From contig URYY01000002.1 in NCBI GenBank assembly GCA_900552245.1, positions 1 through 51,048 on the forward strand: 51,048 nt of DNA, in the 5' to 3' direction. This document shows, one piece after another, positions 1 through 8,968 of the stretch; the first letter of the stretch is position 1; every line of letters starts with the position of its first letter. Under the pieces are notes generated by a model, which was given only the letters and a program-made list of their open reading frames with translations, searched no databases and had not been told where the DNA came from. The stretch comes from an uncultured Opitutales bacterium (GTDB taxonomy: Bacteria > Verrucomicrobiota > Verrucomicrobiia > Opitutales > Intestinicryptomonadaceae). Both the position numbers and the translations under genes were made by a program.

Positions 1-219
1 AGGCAGGCGGTGCAGGACCACTCCATTTGGAATCGCGTAACAATAATGTGCAAAGACGGCGTGATAAAAACTTGGGTAAACGGGGTTCCTTGCACAAACT
101 TTGATACCTCAAAGGATAAAAATCTGGCCAAGTATAAAGAGGGCTTTATAGCTCTTCAGGTTCATCAGGGCAATTCAGGGATTACCGAATTTAGAAATAT
201 AAAGATAAAGGAACTCTGA
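1..219 (+). CDS. DUF1080 (3-keto-disaccharide hydrolase) domain protein, C-terminal fragment
   Basis: The frame is open from the first base, so only the last 72 codons of a longer gene are in the window. The visible end has the pattern typical of the DUF1080 / 3-keto-disaccharide hydrolase concanavalin-like domain: WNRVTIMCKDG, a WVNGV segment, then GFIALQVH and a final FRNIKIKEL strand. In Verrucomicrobia and Planctomycetes such exported proteins usually lie beside Gfo/Idh/MocA oxidoreductases and act on sugars or polysaccharides, and the same arrangement is seen here 62 nt downstream. The family call is fairly sure. The substrate and the N-terminus cannot be seen. Confidence 0.7.
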   Translation, partial: RQAVQDHSIWNRVTIMCKDGVIKTWVNGVPCTNFDTSKDKNLAKYKEGFIALQVHQGNSGITEFRNIKIKEL

Positions 220-280
220 GCAAAAGTTTAGCGAGAGCAAAAGTAGAAAATTTTTAAACTACTCAACAAGGGTAAACTCT

Positions 281-1609
281 ATGAAGAGAAGGCATTTCAT
301 AAAGACTATCGGGGCTGCCGTGGCATTTCCGACTCTAATACCGGCTTCGGCACTGGGGCGCGACGGCTTTGTCGCTCCCAGTAACAGGATTGCCATGGGT
401 TCCATTGGCTTGGGCGGTCAGGGCTCGGGAAATACCAGAAACTTTTTGGGCGACAAGCGCGTGCAGCTAGTTGCCCTATGCGACGTTTGCAAGCGCTCCA
501 ATCGCTACGGCTACGGTCACAATAATACTTGCGGAGCCGAGGTGTTTAAGGAGCAAAATCGCCTGGACGTTCCGATTTACAATGACTTTCGCGAACTTAT
601 AGCTCGCCCCGATATAGATGCTGTAACTACGGCAACTCCAGACCATTGGCACGCCATAATCGACATAGCCTGCGCAAACGCCGGCAAGGACGTCCACGGC
701 GAAAAGCCTCTGACTAGGACTGTGACGGAGGGGCGCTATCTGTGCGACGCGGTCAGGAGAAACGGCATAATTTGGCAGACGGGCTCTTGGCAGCGTTCCG
801 TGCGCGAATTTTGGTACGCGTGCGAACTTGTGAGAAACGGCGCAATAGGCAAGGTAAAGCTTATAAAGATAGGGCTACCAAGCAATGCTGAAGTTCCGCC
901 TTTAAAGCCTGAGCCCGTTCCTGAAGAGTTGGACTGGGATATGTGGCTTGGGCCTGCGCAGTATGCGGATTACCACCCGTTTAGGGCATTTACTACTTGG
1001 CGATTCTTCTCGGATTACAGCGCCGGAAAAATTGCAGACTGGGGCGCACACCACTTGGATATAGCTCATTGGGCTATGGGCTACGACTTGTCGGGTCCCG
1101 TAAAAATTGAGCCAATAGAAGTTCCCTTGGATAAGAACGGAAACAAGCCAAAACTCTGGCAAAAAGATGGCTTTTACGATTTGTCCATGAACTTCAACGT
1201 GCGCTTTACATACGAGCGCGGCGAAGTTGTGGAAATGTCGAACCGCCACAAAATGGGGCTTGAAATAATAGGCGAGGAAGGCACGATTTGGGTCGATAGG
1301 GGAAGGCTTGCTTCAAGCCCGTCAAACATAGTCGATATCAAAATTTCGCCCACAGAAGATACGCGCCTCTACGGCTTGGAGAATCCCAACCACATAGGGG
1401 CCTTTATCGATAGCGTCCTAAACAGGCGCTTGGCTGTGACAGACATCGAGACGGCGCATCGCACCAATACGGGTTGCCTTTTAGCCGAAATTGCGTACAC
1501 GACTGGCAGAACCATAAATTGGGACTACAAGAACGAGAAAATTATAGGCGACGAGCAGGCCTCTAGAATGCTCTCGCGCGCTTATAGGGGAAATTGGCAG
1601 CTGGTTTAG
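281..1609 (+). CDS. Gfo/Idh/MocA family oxidoreductase with Tat signal
   Basis: This 442-aa protein begins with MKRRHFIKTIG, a twin-arginine (Tat) type signal followed by a hydrophobic stretch to about residue 26, so it is probably exported folded with its cofactor. The Rossmann NAD(P)-binding turn GLGGQG is at residues 43-48. TATPDHWHA (118-125) and EKPL (141-144) are signature motifs of the Gfo/Idh/MocA family, with the EKP lysine in the active site. The C-terminal half is the usual alpha/beta substrate domain. It probably oxidises or reduces a sugar or cyclitol; the substrate is unknown. An AAGG lies 8 nt before the ATG. It sits between a DUF1080 gene and a HEAT-repeat gene, likely in one operon. 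Confidence 0.88.
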   Translation: MKRRHFIKTIGAAVAFPTLIPASALGRDGFVAPSNRIAMGSIGLGGQGSGNTRNFLGDKRVQLVALCDVCKRSNRYGYGHNNTCGAEVFKEQNRLDVPIYNDFRELIARPDIDAVTTATPDHWHAIIDIACANAGKDVHGEKPLTRTVTEGRYLCDAVRRNGIIWQTGSWQRSVREFWYACELVRNGAIGKVKLIKIGLPSNAEVPPLKPEPVPEELDWDMWLGPAQYADYHPFRAFTTWRFFSDYSAGKIADWGAHHLDIAHWAMGYDLSGPVKIEPIEVPLDKNGNKPKLWQKDGFYDLSMNFNVRFTYERGEVVEMSNRHKMGLEIIGEEGTIWVDRGRLASSPSNIVDIKISPTEDTRLYGLENPNHIGAFIDSVLNRRLAVTDIETAHRTNTGCLLAEIAYTTGRTINWDYKNEKIIGDEQASRMLSRAYRGNWQLV

Positions 1610-1610
1610 T

Positions 1611-1616
1611 AGGAGG
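1611..1616 (+). promoter_or_regulatory. Ribosome binding site AGGAGG
   Basis: A perfect AGGAGG lies directly after the oxidoreductase stop codon (TAG at 1607-1609) and 7 nt before the ATG at 1624. It fixes the start of the HEAT-repeat gene there, rather than at the in-frame codon at 1594, which would overlap the upstream gene. Confidence 0.8.
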
Positions 1617-1623
1617 ATTTACA

Positions 1624-3093
1624 ATGAAGTTTGGAATATACGCATTTGCCTTTATAAGCGGAGTGGCTCCGCTATTTGCCGCAGAGCTGTCTGATATTTT
1701 GCAGTATAAAAGCGGCGAATCAATGGCTTGGTATCACGAGCTGATACGCGACGCCTATAAGCCGGAAAAGCAGGTTGAGGCGCGCGATCTTGTGATGTCG
1801 GCTGTAAAAGATCCGAATTTATCCGACGAGGCCTTCAGGCTCTGCTGCAAGATACTTAAGATGACCGCCGATGAAAAGACGGCTTCAGAACTTGCAAAGT
1901 TTACTGAAAGCGATGTTCGTTCGACTTCTGTGTTCGATGTATTGATATCTCTTGAATCGCCTAAAGTTGACGATATTTTGCTTGATATACTGAAATCTTC
2001 AAAGAGCGAAGGCGCCAAGGTTCAGGCGGCTTACGCACTTGGAATGAGGGAGTGCAAAGGGGCGATTGCTGCGCTTTCAGCTCTTTCAAACTGCAAGTCT
2101 AAGGATTTGCGAGATGCTGTTATAATCGCACTTGGGCACATACCTTCGGAGGCTTCTGTGGGTGCTCTAAAGAAGTTTGCAAAGTCGAAAGATAGCGACA
2201 AATTTTTGCTTAATAACGCCCTGTGCGAGTTGCGCGAATCGTTTATGTCCGCAGGAAACTTTAAGGCTGCAAGAGCCATTGCAATAGATGAAGCTTTTCG
2301 ACCGGCTCTGCTTTCCGAATTCTATTTAAATGGGAAGGATAAGGGCGTTGGGGAAATGGACGAGCTTATAATATCAAATTCCGAAAATGCGCGAAATGCC
2401 GCCACTATTGCAAATTTTGGCAGGACTCGCAAAAATTCCGGAAAGCTGATAGACTCTTACAAAAGCTTGCCTGATGGCGCAAAAGTGGCAGCTATAAGAA
2501 GCTTTGCGCTCACAAAGGACAAGTCGTTTTTGGATTTGGTAAAGAGCGATATTTCCGATTCCGGTAGCCCCGTTTCGGTAGAGGCAATTTTTGCCTGCGG
2601 ATTTATTGGCGATAAATCGGTAGTTCCGCAACTTGTGGAGCTTATGGATGCAAAAGACAAACGTACTTCAAACGCTGCAAAGTACGCGCTCACGACAATG
2701 CCGGTAAAGGACGTTGACGGTATTTTAAAGTCGGATTACGCAAGCTCCAAAAATCCAAAAGTTCTGGACGTTCTGCTAGCTCGCGGCAATTTGGAGTTTA
2801 AAGCCGAGATGCTAAATAGATTTTTCGATGAATCTGAGAAAAATGAAAATCAGATTTCCGGGATAGTCGAGCGGCATCTGGGCTACGGCGGGCTTTCCGA
2901 TTTGTGGAAAAAAGCTCCGGCAAACGACAAGGCCGCTAGAAAAAAGGCGATGCGCGTCTTCATAAAAATAGTCTCAAAGGATAGGGAAAAGCCCTTCAGA
3001 AAAGCTATAGTTGAGGAAACGATGGCCGCTGCAAATTTTGACGAGAGCGAGCTTAAACTCTTAGAGAGCAGGCTCTATGCTCCAAAAAAATAA
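1624..3093 (+). CDS. Exported HEAT-repeat protein
   Basis: The product is 489 aa. A short signal peptide (about residues 1-18, hydrophobic core and ending LFA-A) is followed by an all-helical protein with repeated HEAT-like helix pairs, for example AQAAYALGMRECKGAIAAL-type units and a SVEAIFACGFIGDKSVVPQL unit. Such modules form curved scaffolds for protein binding and carry no catalytic residues. In this phylum HEAT proteins are commonly encoded with DUF1080 and Gfo/Idh proteins, as here, which suggests a periplasmic partner role. The start is chosen from the AGGAGG at 1611. A terminator follows 17 nt after the stop. The function beyond a scaffold is unknown. Confidence 0.75.
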   Translation: MKFGIYAFAFISGVAPLFAAELSDILQYKSGESMAWYHELIRDAYKPEKQVEARDLVMSAVKDPNLSDEAFRLCCKILKMTADEKTASELAKFTESDVRSTSVFDVLISLESPKVDDILLDILKSSKSEGAKVQAAYALGMRECKGAIAALSALSNCKSKDLRDAVIIALGHIPSEASVGALKKFAKSKDSDKFLLNNALCELRESFMSAGNFKAARAIAIDEAFRPALLSEFYLNGKDKGVGEMDELIISNSENARNAATIANFGRTRKNSGKLIDSYKSLPDGAKVAAIRSFALTKDKSFLDLVKSDISDSGSPVSVEAIFACGFIGDKSVVPQLVELMDAKDKRTSNAAKYALTTMPVKDVDGILKSDYASSKNPKVLDVLLARGNLEFKAEMLNRFFDESEKNENQISGIVERHLGYGGLSDLWKKAPANDKAARKKAMRVFIKIVSKDREKPFRKAIVEETMAAANFDESELKLLESRLYAPKK

Positions 3094-3110
3094 AAAGTAG
3101 GAATAAAGAG

Positions 3111-3145
3111 GGGCGCACCGCGAATTGCAGTAGCGCCCTTTTTTT
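3111..3145 (+). terminator. Rho-independent terminator after the HEAT-repeat gene
   Basis: The stem GGGCGC (3111-3116) / GCGCCC (3133-3138) is followed by seven T residues. It lies between convergent genes. On the minus strand the T-run after the hairpin is poor (CTCTTTATT), so it may only partly terminate the purN operon. Confidence 0.8.
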
Positions 3146-3147
3146 AT

Positions 3148-3738
3148 TTAAACTCCAATTTTAATTTTCCCGCTTGCTATATCGGCGATTACTCTTGGCA
3201 GCAACTCATATTCAGCTTGGTGTATTTTTGCCTCAAAAGTTTCAAGCGTATCTGACGGCAACCTAGAGACTTTTTTTTGCGCAATTATTTCACCTCCGTC
3301 GAGCTGCGCGCTTGCAAAGTGGACGGTGCAGCCCGATTCCTTTGCGCCGCTATTCCAAGCTTGCCCTATCGCATCTTTGCCTTTGAATGCGGGCAATAGA
3401 CTTGGATGGAGATTTATAATTCTATTTTTGTAGGCGTTTAAAATAGAATCCGGCAAAATCTTCATAAAGCCCGCCATAACTACGAGTTCCGTGCACACAA
3501 ACTGCAAGTTTTGAATGTAAAAATCTGCACCTTCTTTGCTGAAGAATGCTCCGCTTTTCATAGTGTCGAGGTATATGCTCTTTACGTTGTAAGACTTTGC
3601 AACTTCAAGAACCGGGGCATCTTGCTTATCGCTGATTACGGCTGCTATTTCCACATTTGGAAGATTTCCGTTTTTTTGAAGTTCGAGAATATTTCTTGCG
3701 TTGGTGCCTCTGCCGCTTGCCAATATTGTAACTTTCAT
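3148..3738 (-). CDS. purN: Phosphoribosylglycinamide formyltransferase (GART)
   Basis: This enzyme transfers a formyl group from 10-formyl-tetrahydrofolate to glycinamide ribonucleotide, the third step of purine synthesis, in the cytosol. The 196-aa length is normal for PurN. ASGRGTN (7-13) is the phosphate-binding loop. VVMAGFMKILP (86-96) and NLHPSLLPAFKG (109-120) are the folate and catalytic motifs. N109, H111 and D147 (in LDGGEI) match the catalytic Asn-His-Asp triad. It is the last gene of a minus-strand cluster; the upstream gene stops only 7 nt before its start. Confidence 0.95.
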   Translation of the reverse strand: MKVTILASGRGTNARNILELQKNGNLPNVEIAAVISDKQDAPVLEVAKSYNVKSIYLDTMKSGAFFSKEGADFYIQNLQFVCTELVVMAGFMKILPDSILNAYKNRIINLHPSLLPAFKGKDAIGQAWNSGAKESGCTVHFASAQLDGGEIIAQKKVSRLPSDTLETFEAKIHQAEYELLPRVIADIASGKIKIGV

Positions 3739-3745
3739 TTTGCGT

Positions 3746-4387
3746 CTAGTCTCTAAATTGCGTTATGTTTGTGTATATGAAAAGCGCGTCGGCTTCTTTA
3801 AAGGCATTTTCAACGCGTTTTTTTAATTCCGACTTGTCGCTAGCATCTTCAATTTCGATTTTCAGAGGCTGATTAAAGTTGCGCTCGAATCGATTATCCA
3901 TATCCGAGATGTCAGAAAAGGATAAATTCGCCGCATCAATCTTAAGGATTCCGAATTTATCTGTGCTAAAGCTTGCCACGTCGGAAGTTAGAAAATCGCT
4001 TATATTGTTTTTTGTTGGAGATAGAATTACGCATTTTAGATTTTCAATGTCAAAAACGGCGCTACAGATTTCTATCTTGCCGAATATAAACTTGATGGGG
4101 TTTAGGCGCAGTTTTACCTCCCTTGCACTTAGGAAGTCAGATACGGCGTATGAACGCGGATTATCAATATTTACATTGTAGGCAGTCATATTGCCGGTTA
4201 AGGCGTTGTATGTCACCTTGTCTGCTCTTGCATAAAATCCGCTCGCTTGGTTTATCTTGTTTTTTAGGATATTTGGAGCATAAACTGAGTAGCAAAAGGC
4301 AAAGAGCGCAACAAAGGCAAAAGCAATGAAGGCAGTTGCAAATGTTACGCACAATGCGAGGCTAAAAAACTTGCCAGTCTTAGACAT
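3746..4387 (-). CDS. Membrane-anchored AsmA-like protein
   Basis: The protein is 213 aa. One strong transmembrane segment spans about residues 7-32, followed by a soluble part with alternating hydrophobic residues. Phrases such as ADKVTYNALTG, REVKLRLNPIKFIFGKI and ENLKCVILSPTKNNISDFL resemble the N-terminal repeat of AsmA/DUF748-type proteins, which are anchored in the inner membrane with a beta-rich periplasmic body. The full AsmA family is much longer, so this is a short member. The ATG at 4387 comes one base after the proA stop. An upstream in-frame ATG at 4414 would overlap proA by 26 nt and is less likely. The family link is by eye only and the role is unknown. Confidence 0.6.
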   Translation of the reverse strand: MSKTGKFFSLALCVTFATAFIAFAFVALFAFCYSVYAPNILKNKINQASGFYARADKVTYNALTGNMTAYNVNIDNPRSYAVSDFLSAREVKLRLNPIKFIFGKIEICSAVFDIENLKCVILSPTKNNISDFLTSDVASFSTDKFGILKIDAANLSFSDISDMDNRFERNFNQPLKIEIEDASDKSELKKRVENAFKEADALFIYTNITQFRD

Positions 4388-4388
4388 C

Positions 4389-5648
4389 TTAAGCTCTCGT
4401 TTGTCCCTTCCCAAAAATTTTGTATTTGTATGTGCAAAGTTCAGCTAATCCCATAGGACCGCGCGCATGCAGCTTGTCTGTTGAAATTCCTATCTCGGCT
4501 CCCAAGCCGAACTCAAAACCGTCTGAGAACCTAGTTGAGGCGTTCCAGTACACGCAGGCTGAATCGACCGAATTTAAAAATTCTTCGGCCGCCTTTTCGT
4601 CCGATGTTAAAATGGCGTCGGAGTGACCCGATGAGTGGGTGTTTATAAAGTTTATAGCTTCGGAAAGTCCGTTTACAAACTTTGCCGATATTATCAAATC
4701 TCCGTATTCCTCAAAGAAGTCCTGCTCGCTTGCGCGGTCGCTCGTAACGCCGTGCAGAAGCAGAAACTGCTGGGTTTGCTCGTCGCAGCGCACTTGCACT
4801 TTGTGCGCCTGAAGTTCCTTTACAAGCTCGAGCATAAGTTCCGGCGCGCCTTTATCTACGAGCAGATTTTCCACTGCATTGCAGGTCGCGGGGCGCTGGC
4901 ACTTGGCATTTATCAAGATTTTCTTTGCTTGTTCCACATCGCAAGTTGCATCGGCATAAATATTGCAAACCCCCTTGTAATGCTTGATGACAGGTATTGA
5001 TGAATTTTCAACCACAAACCTAATTAGTTTTTCGCCGCCCCTTGGAATTATGCAGTGGACATACGAGTCTAGCTTTAAAAGCACGGCAAGTGCGGCTCTA
5101 TCGGCAGTGGGGATAAACTGCGAGCAGTCGGGGTTTAGATCTGCGTCTTTGAGAGCTTGCGTTACAAGCCCTGCGAGAAATGTATTTGAGTTAAACGCCT
5201 CTTTGCCGCCTCTTAGAATTGAGGCGTTGCCGCTTTTTAAGCACAAAACTGCGCAGTCGATAGTCACATTCGGGCGGCTCTCATAGATGATACCTATTAC
5301 ACCTATGGGGCATCTTACCTTTCGTATATCGAGTCCATTCGGGCGTATGGTTTGAGAAATCACTTCGCCAACGGGGTCGGGCAGTGCGGCAACTTGGCGA
5401 ACACCCTCGGCCATGGAGCGTATTCTGGCGGGCGTGAGCGTAAGCCTATCTATAAAGGCGGAACTTAGGCCGCTTGCATTTGCTATGTCCTTTTTATTTT
5501 CTTCAATTATTGCCGCTTCGTTTTTTTCGATGAGTTCGGCAAGCTTTAAGAGTACGGCGTTTTTCTTTTCAGTCGGTGTTACCGCAAGCTCTAAGGAGGC
5601 AGCTCTTGCCTTTTTTGCGATTTCTAAAACTGTTTCTTCTATATTCAT
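4389..5648 (-). CDS. proA: Glutamate-5-semialdehyde dehydrogenase (gamma-glutamyl phosphate reductase)
   Basis: ProA reduces gamma-glutamyl phosphate to glutamate semialdehyde with NADPH, the second step of proline synthesis. The 419-aa length is standard. The aldehyde-dehydrogenase-like catalytic cysteine is C256 in CQRPATCNAVE (250-260). GVIGIIYESRPNVTID (116-131) and SGNASILRGGKEA (139-151) are family hallmarks. The start ATG overlaps the stop of the upstream kinase gene as ATGA, so the two are translationally coupled. The partner kinase proB is not in the window. Confidence 0.96.
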   Translation of the reverse strand: MNIEETVLEIAKKARAASLELAVTPTEKKNAVLLKLAELIEKNEAAIIEENKKDIANASGLSSAFIDRLTLTPARIRSMAEGVRQVAALPDPVGEVISQTIRPNGLDIRKVRCPIGVIGIIYESRPNVTIDCAVLCLKSGNASILRGGKEAFNSNTFLAGLVTQALKDADLNPDCSQFIPTADRAALAVLLKLDSYVHCIIPRGGEKLIRFVVENSSIPVIKHYKGVCNIYADATCDVEQAKKILINAKCQRPATCNAVENLLVDKGAPELMLELVKELQAHKVQVRCDEQTQQFLLLHGVTSDRASEQDFFEEYGDLIISAKFVNGLSEAINFINTHSSGHSDAILTSDEKAAEEFLNSVDSACVYWNASTRFSDGFEFGLGAEIGISTDKLHARGPMGLAELCTYKYKIFGKGQTRA

Positions 5649-6556
5649 AGTTGAGAAATTTCCTTTATGTATTTTACTCTGGCTTCAATTTCCGCAAGCC
5701 CCGCCTTTTCGAGCTTGTAGCAGGAAAAGGACTCCACTGTAATAGAGGCCACGGCGCTTCCCACAATCATAGCCTCTTTGAGCGTGTTAAAATCTACCGA
5801 GTCGCACTTTGCCAAGTAGCCGGTGAGCGCCCCCGCAAAAGAGTCGCCCGCACCTGTCGGATCGTGCAGCGAGCGCACGGGGTAGGCGCAAATTGTGAAG
5901 AATCCGTCTTTGTGGAATAGCATTGCGCCGTGTTCGCCCTTTTTAATTATTACGGTTTTTGCGCCCATATCGCGCAGAATGTCGCCGCAGACTATCACGT
6001 TGTTTTCATTTGCAAGCTGCTGGGCTTCGCTATCGTTTAGTATGAGAAGATCTACGCGCTTAATTAGCTCCTTCACCTGCTTTAGAGCAGTTTCAATCCA
6101 CAGGTTCATAGTGTCTAAAACGGTAAATTTTGGCGAAGTTACAGAGTCCAGAACTTTTGTTTGCGACATTGGGTCGTTGTTGCCAAGCAGCACGAATTGG
6201 GCGTCGCGCTGGCTTTGGGGAACTTCTACCAAGCAGTGTTCGGAGACGTTTAGGGCAACTTCCAGAGTGTCGCGCTTATTGAAGTTTAGATAGTATTTTC
6301 CGCGCCAAAAGAATGTCTTTTCACCCTTTTTTATTTGGAGGCCGTCCAAGTTTACACCTCGTGCCAATAGCCTTTTTATGTCGCTTTCCTTGAAGTCCTC
6401 GCCGACCACTCCCACTATGCTTGCGGGGGCAAAGAAGGAGGCCGCCAAAGCGGCGTACGAGGCCGAACCGCCTAGTATGTATTCCTCTTTATCAAAGGGT
6501 GTTTCTATGGAATCGTAGGCAACGCTTCCGTAAACTAAAACTTTATTTTGAGCCAT
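5645..6556 (-). CDS. PfkB/ribokinase family sugar kinase
   Basis: This 303-aa kinase has the two PfkB signatures: GGSASYAA at 29-36, which binds substrate, and DPTGAGDSFAGAL from 232, where D238 is the expected catalytic base and the glycines form the anion hole. LNDSEAQQL (173-181) is also typical. It would phosphorylate a sugar or nucleoside with ATP; the substrate cannot be told from sequence. The ATG at 6556 is chosen because the longer reading to 6613 would begin beside the terminator of the upstream gene. It overlaps proA by 4 nt (ATGA) and leads a pfkB-proA-asmA-like-purN operon. Confidence 0.88.
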   Translation of the reverse strand: MAQNKVLVYGSVAYDSIETPFDKEEYILGGSASYAALAASFFAPASIVGVVGEDFKESDIKRLLARGVNLDGLQIKKGEKTFFWRGKYYLNFNKRDTLEVALNVSEHCLVEVPQSQRDAQFVLLGNNDPMSQTKVLDSVTSPKFTVLDTMNLWIETALKQVKELIKRVDLLILNDSEAQQLANENNVIVCGDILRDMGAKTVIIKKGEHGAMLFHKDGFFTICAYPVRSLHDPTGAGDSFAGALTGYLAKCDSVDFNTLKEAMIVGSAVASITVESFSCYKLEKAGLAEIEARVKYIKEISQL

Positions 6557-6614
6557 TGTTAAAATCTTTTTTGATATTTCGTTTATGCTCCCAAAAAATC
6601 TCGCAATTTGCAAA

Positions 6615-6640
6615 GAAAAAAGTTCCGCTTTTGCGGAACT
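6615..6640 (-). terminator. Rho-independent terminator of the GH92 gene
   Basis: A perfect 8-bp stem AGTTCCGC (6621-6628) / GCGGAACT (6633-6640) with a TTTT loop is followed on the minus strand by a T-run (6620-6616). It ends transcription of the mannosidase gene just before the sugar kinase. Confidence 0.85.
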
Positions 6641-6674
6641 TTACAAAGTTTAGTGCATACTAAAATCTCTCACA

Positions 6675-8846
6675 CTAGGGATTTGGCGCCATTACAAATT
6701 CAAGCTTACCGCCGTTTAGAATGTCCGAGTGCGTTATAATCGGCTTTTCTAGCTTTTTGCCGTTTAGGCGAGCCTCTTTTACATAGATGTTTTGCGGCGC
6801 AAAATTTTCTGCGCTAACTTCAAAAGTCCTGCCGTTGTCGAGCTTAAGCTTTGCATTCTTTAGTTGCGGAGCGCCCAATACGTATTCGCAAGAGACGGGA
6901 TCCACCGGATAGAAGCCGAGCGCACTAAACATAAACCACGCGCTCATCTGTCCGCAGTCGTCATTGCCGCACAGCCCCTCGGGGGTGGGAATGTAAAACG
7001 AATTGAAGACCTTGCGTATGAGTTGGGCCGCCAAGTCTTGACGCCCAGCGAGGCTTAAAAGATAGATTGTGTGGTGGCTTGGTTCGTTGCCGTGGGCATA
7101 TTGACCTATTAGCCCCGTAACGTCGGCGGCATGTCCCGCGCCCTCTACTTTTTCGGGCTGCTTAAATAAAGAGGTGAGCTTTTCTGCAAATTTTTCTCTG
7201 CCGCCGAAAAGTTCCATTAGTCCATCGGCGTCGTGCATCACATGCCAAGTGTATTGAAGAGCGTTTCCCTCTATATAGTCGCGTCCACAACCTCCTGCAT
7301 TAGGGAGGGCAAATTCGTTAAACGGCGCACGCCACTTTCCGGACGAATCGCGCCCGCGCATAAAGTGTGTTTCGGAATCGAAGAGATTTTTGTAAAAATC
7401 GGCTCGTCTCTGGAAGCGCTTGTAAATTTCTTCCTCTCCAAGAGCTTTTGCAAGGCGAGCTATGCAGGAGTCGTCATAGGCCGTCTCAAGAGTTATTGAA
7501 ACTGAGCATGGAGATTTGTCGAAGGCGAGGTATCCTAGATTTTCGTACAAATTCCAATCGAAGTTCTTTCTGTCTTGAGTGCTTGAGTAGACCATGGCAT
7601 TTAAGGCCCTCTTTGCATCGAAGCCCTCTATCCCTTTAAAGTACGCCTCCGCCAAAACGGGAATGGAGTGTATGCCTATCATGCAGTAGTTCTCTTTGCC
7701 CCATAGCGTCCAGATTGGCAGGAGCTTCTTGGAGTCGAAGTGCTCTAACATGGAATTTGCAAAGTCTGAGACCGCATCGGGAGTTAGAATTGCGTACATG
7801 GAGTGCGCCGCTCTAAAAGTATCCCAAGTTGAGAATGTAGAGTAGTATTTGCCGCGGGCGCTCTCTCTCACAGTGCCGTCGACACCCCTGTATGAGCCGT
7901 CGACATCGGCTATGTTATTTGGTTGTATGAAGAGGTGGTATGCGGATGTGTAGAAGTTTTCAAGCGTATTTTCCGGAGCGTCCAACTCGAATTTTGAGAG
8001 CAGCTTTAGCCACTTTTGACGGGTCTGCGATTTCACTTTCTCAAAGTCGAAGTCGGGTATTTCCGCTTTCAAATTATTTTTTGCCCCGTCCTCTGAAACT
8101 GCAGATATGCCGATTTTTACAATGAGCTCTTCACCGGCCTTTAGTCCGAAATCAAGCTCGTATTTTGAGGCCTTTTCGACTCCATTAGTCGGCTTAATCT
8201 CTTCGCTTTTTAAAATGGGTTTGCTAAATTCCATAGCAAAGAAGACCTCCCTCTCCACCCACATATTTGAGTGACGCTTGCCGCTTACAAGGCTTTGGGA
8301 TTCAAATTTTGCGCTTGCCGATAGCGTCGGATAGGCAGGCATTTTCTCCGCTGCGTAAACTCCATGCTGCAAGTCTAAAAGAAGCTTAACCGAGTCTTTG
8401 AGGGCTTTAATCTTATATATTGCGGCGTGTTCGCTTGCGCTAATTTCAACAGAGCAATTTGCATCGGGCAATTCAACTTTGTAGTAGCCTGTCGTAGCAG
8501 CCTCATTTGCCTTTCTACTCTTGTAGTTATTCTCCTTAGAGGCCTCGGAAAAAGGCATAATTGCGGCGTCCCCCAAGTCGGAACAGCCCGTGCCGCTTAG
8601 GTGGGTCTGGGAGAATCTCAATATTTCAGCATCTTCAAAATTGTAGCCGCTGCAGTATCGCCAAGAACCCGCGCCCGTGTCGGGAGAGGCCTGAACTAAA
8701 CCGAAGGGCGCGCAGGCTCCGGGGAAGGTATGTCCGTGATAGGCTGTACCCACAAAGGGCTTGACGTAGTCCAAAATTGACTTTTCTGCCGCAAAGAGCG
8801 TAGGAAGGGCACAGATGGCAAGTATTGATAAAATTTTTGATTTCAT
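6675..8846 (-). CDS. Secreted glycoside hydrolase family 92 (alpha-1,2-mannosidase type)
   Basis: GH92 enzymes are calcium-dependent exo-alpha-mannosidases that trim N-glycans or yeast mannan. This 723-aa protein has a signal peptide (about residues 1-19) and the N-terminal GH92 opening FVGT-HGHTFPGACAPFG (31-49). STFSTWDTFRAAH is at 336-348. YIEGNALQYTW is at 524-534, where E526 is the likely catalytic acid. HGNEPSHH (585-592) and GNDDCGQMSAW (627-637) are metal and sugar binding motifs of the family. It is transcribed alone, divergent from nagA, and has its own terminator. Export to the periplasm or outside fits a role in glycan breakdown. Confidence 0.95.
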   Translation of the reverse strand: MKSKILSILAICALPTLFAAEKSILDYVKPFVGTAYHGHTFPGACAPFGLVQASPDTGAGSWRYCSGYNFEDAEILRFSQTHLSGTGCSDLGDAAIMPFSEASKENNYKSRKANEAATTGYYKVELPDANCSVEISASEHAAIYKIKALKDSVKLLLDLQHGVYAAEKMPAYPTLSASAKFESQSLVSGKRHSNMWVEREVFFAMEFSKPILKSEEIKPTNGVEKASKYELDFGLKAGEELIVKIGISAVSEDGAKNNLKAEIPDFDFEKVKSQTRQKWLKLLSKFELDAPENTLENFYTSAYHLFIQPNNIADVDGSYRGVDGTVRESARGKYYSTFSTWDTFRAAHSMYAILTPDAVSDFANSMLEHFDSKKLLPIWTLWGKENYCMIGIHSIPVLAEAYFKGIEGFDAKRALNAMVYSSTQDRKNFDWNLYENLGYLAFDKSPCSVSITLETAYDDSCIARLAKALGEEEIYKRFQRRADFYKNLFDSETHFMRGRDSSGKWRAPFNEFALPNAGGCGRDYIEGNALQYTWHVMHDADGLMELFGGREKFAEKLTSLFKQPEKVEGAGHAADVTGLIGQYAHGNEPSHHTIYLLSLAGRQDLAAQLIRKVFNSFYIPTPEGLCGNDDCGQMSAWFMFSALGFYPVDPVSCEYVLGAPQLKNAKLKLDNGRTFEVSAENFAPQNIYVKEARLNGKKLEKPIITHSDILNGGKLEFVMAPNP

Positions 8847-8930
8847 TTAGTCAGTCCGTTAGCTTTCAAATAAGTAAGTCAAAGAGTACCGAGGAAAACT
8901 AGGCTAAGTTCTGCCATTTGCAAATATTAA

Positions 8931-8949
8931 AATTGAAAGAAGTTCAATT
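8931..8949. promoter_or_regulatory. Inverted repeat between GH92 and nagA, possible operator
   Basis: AATTGAA-AGAAG-TTCAATT is a perfect 7-bp inverted repeat with a 5-nt spacer, lying 20 nt before the nagA ATG in the divergent intergenic region. It could be a regulator site controlling one or both glycan genes, but AT-rich palindromes also arise by chance. Confidence 0.3.
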
Positions 8950-8968
8950 TTCTTTTCAAATAGCGGCA

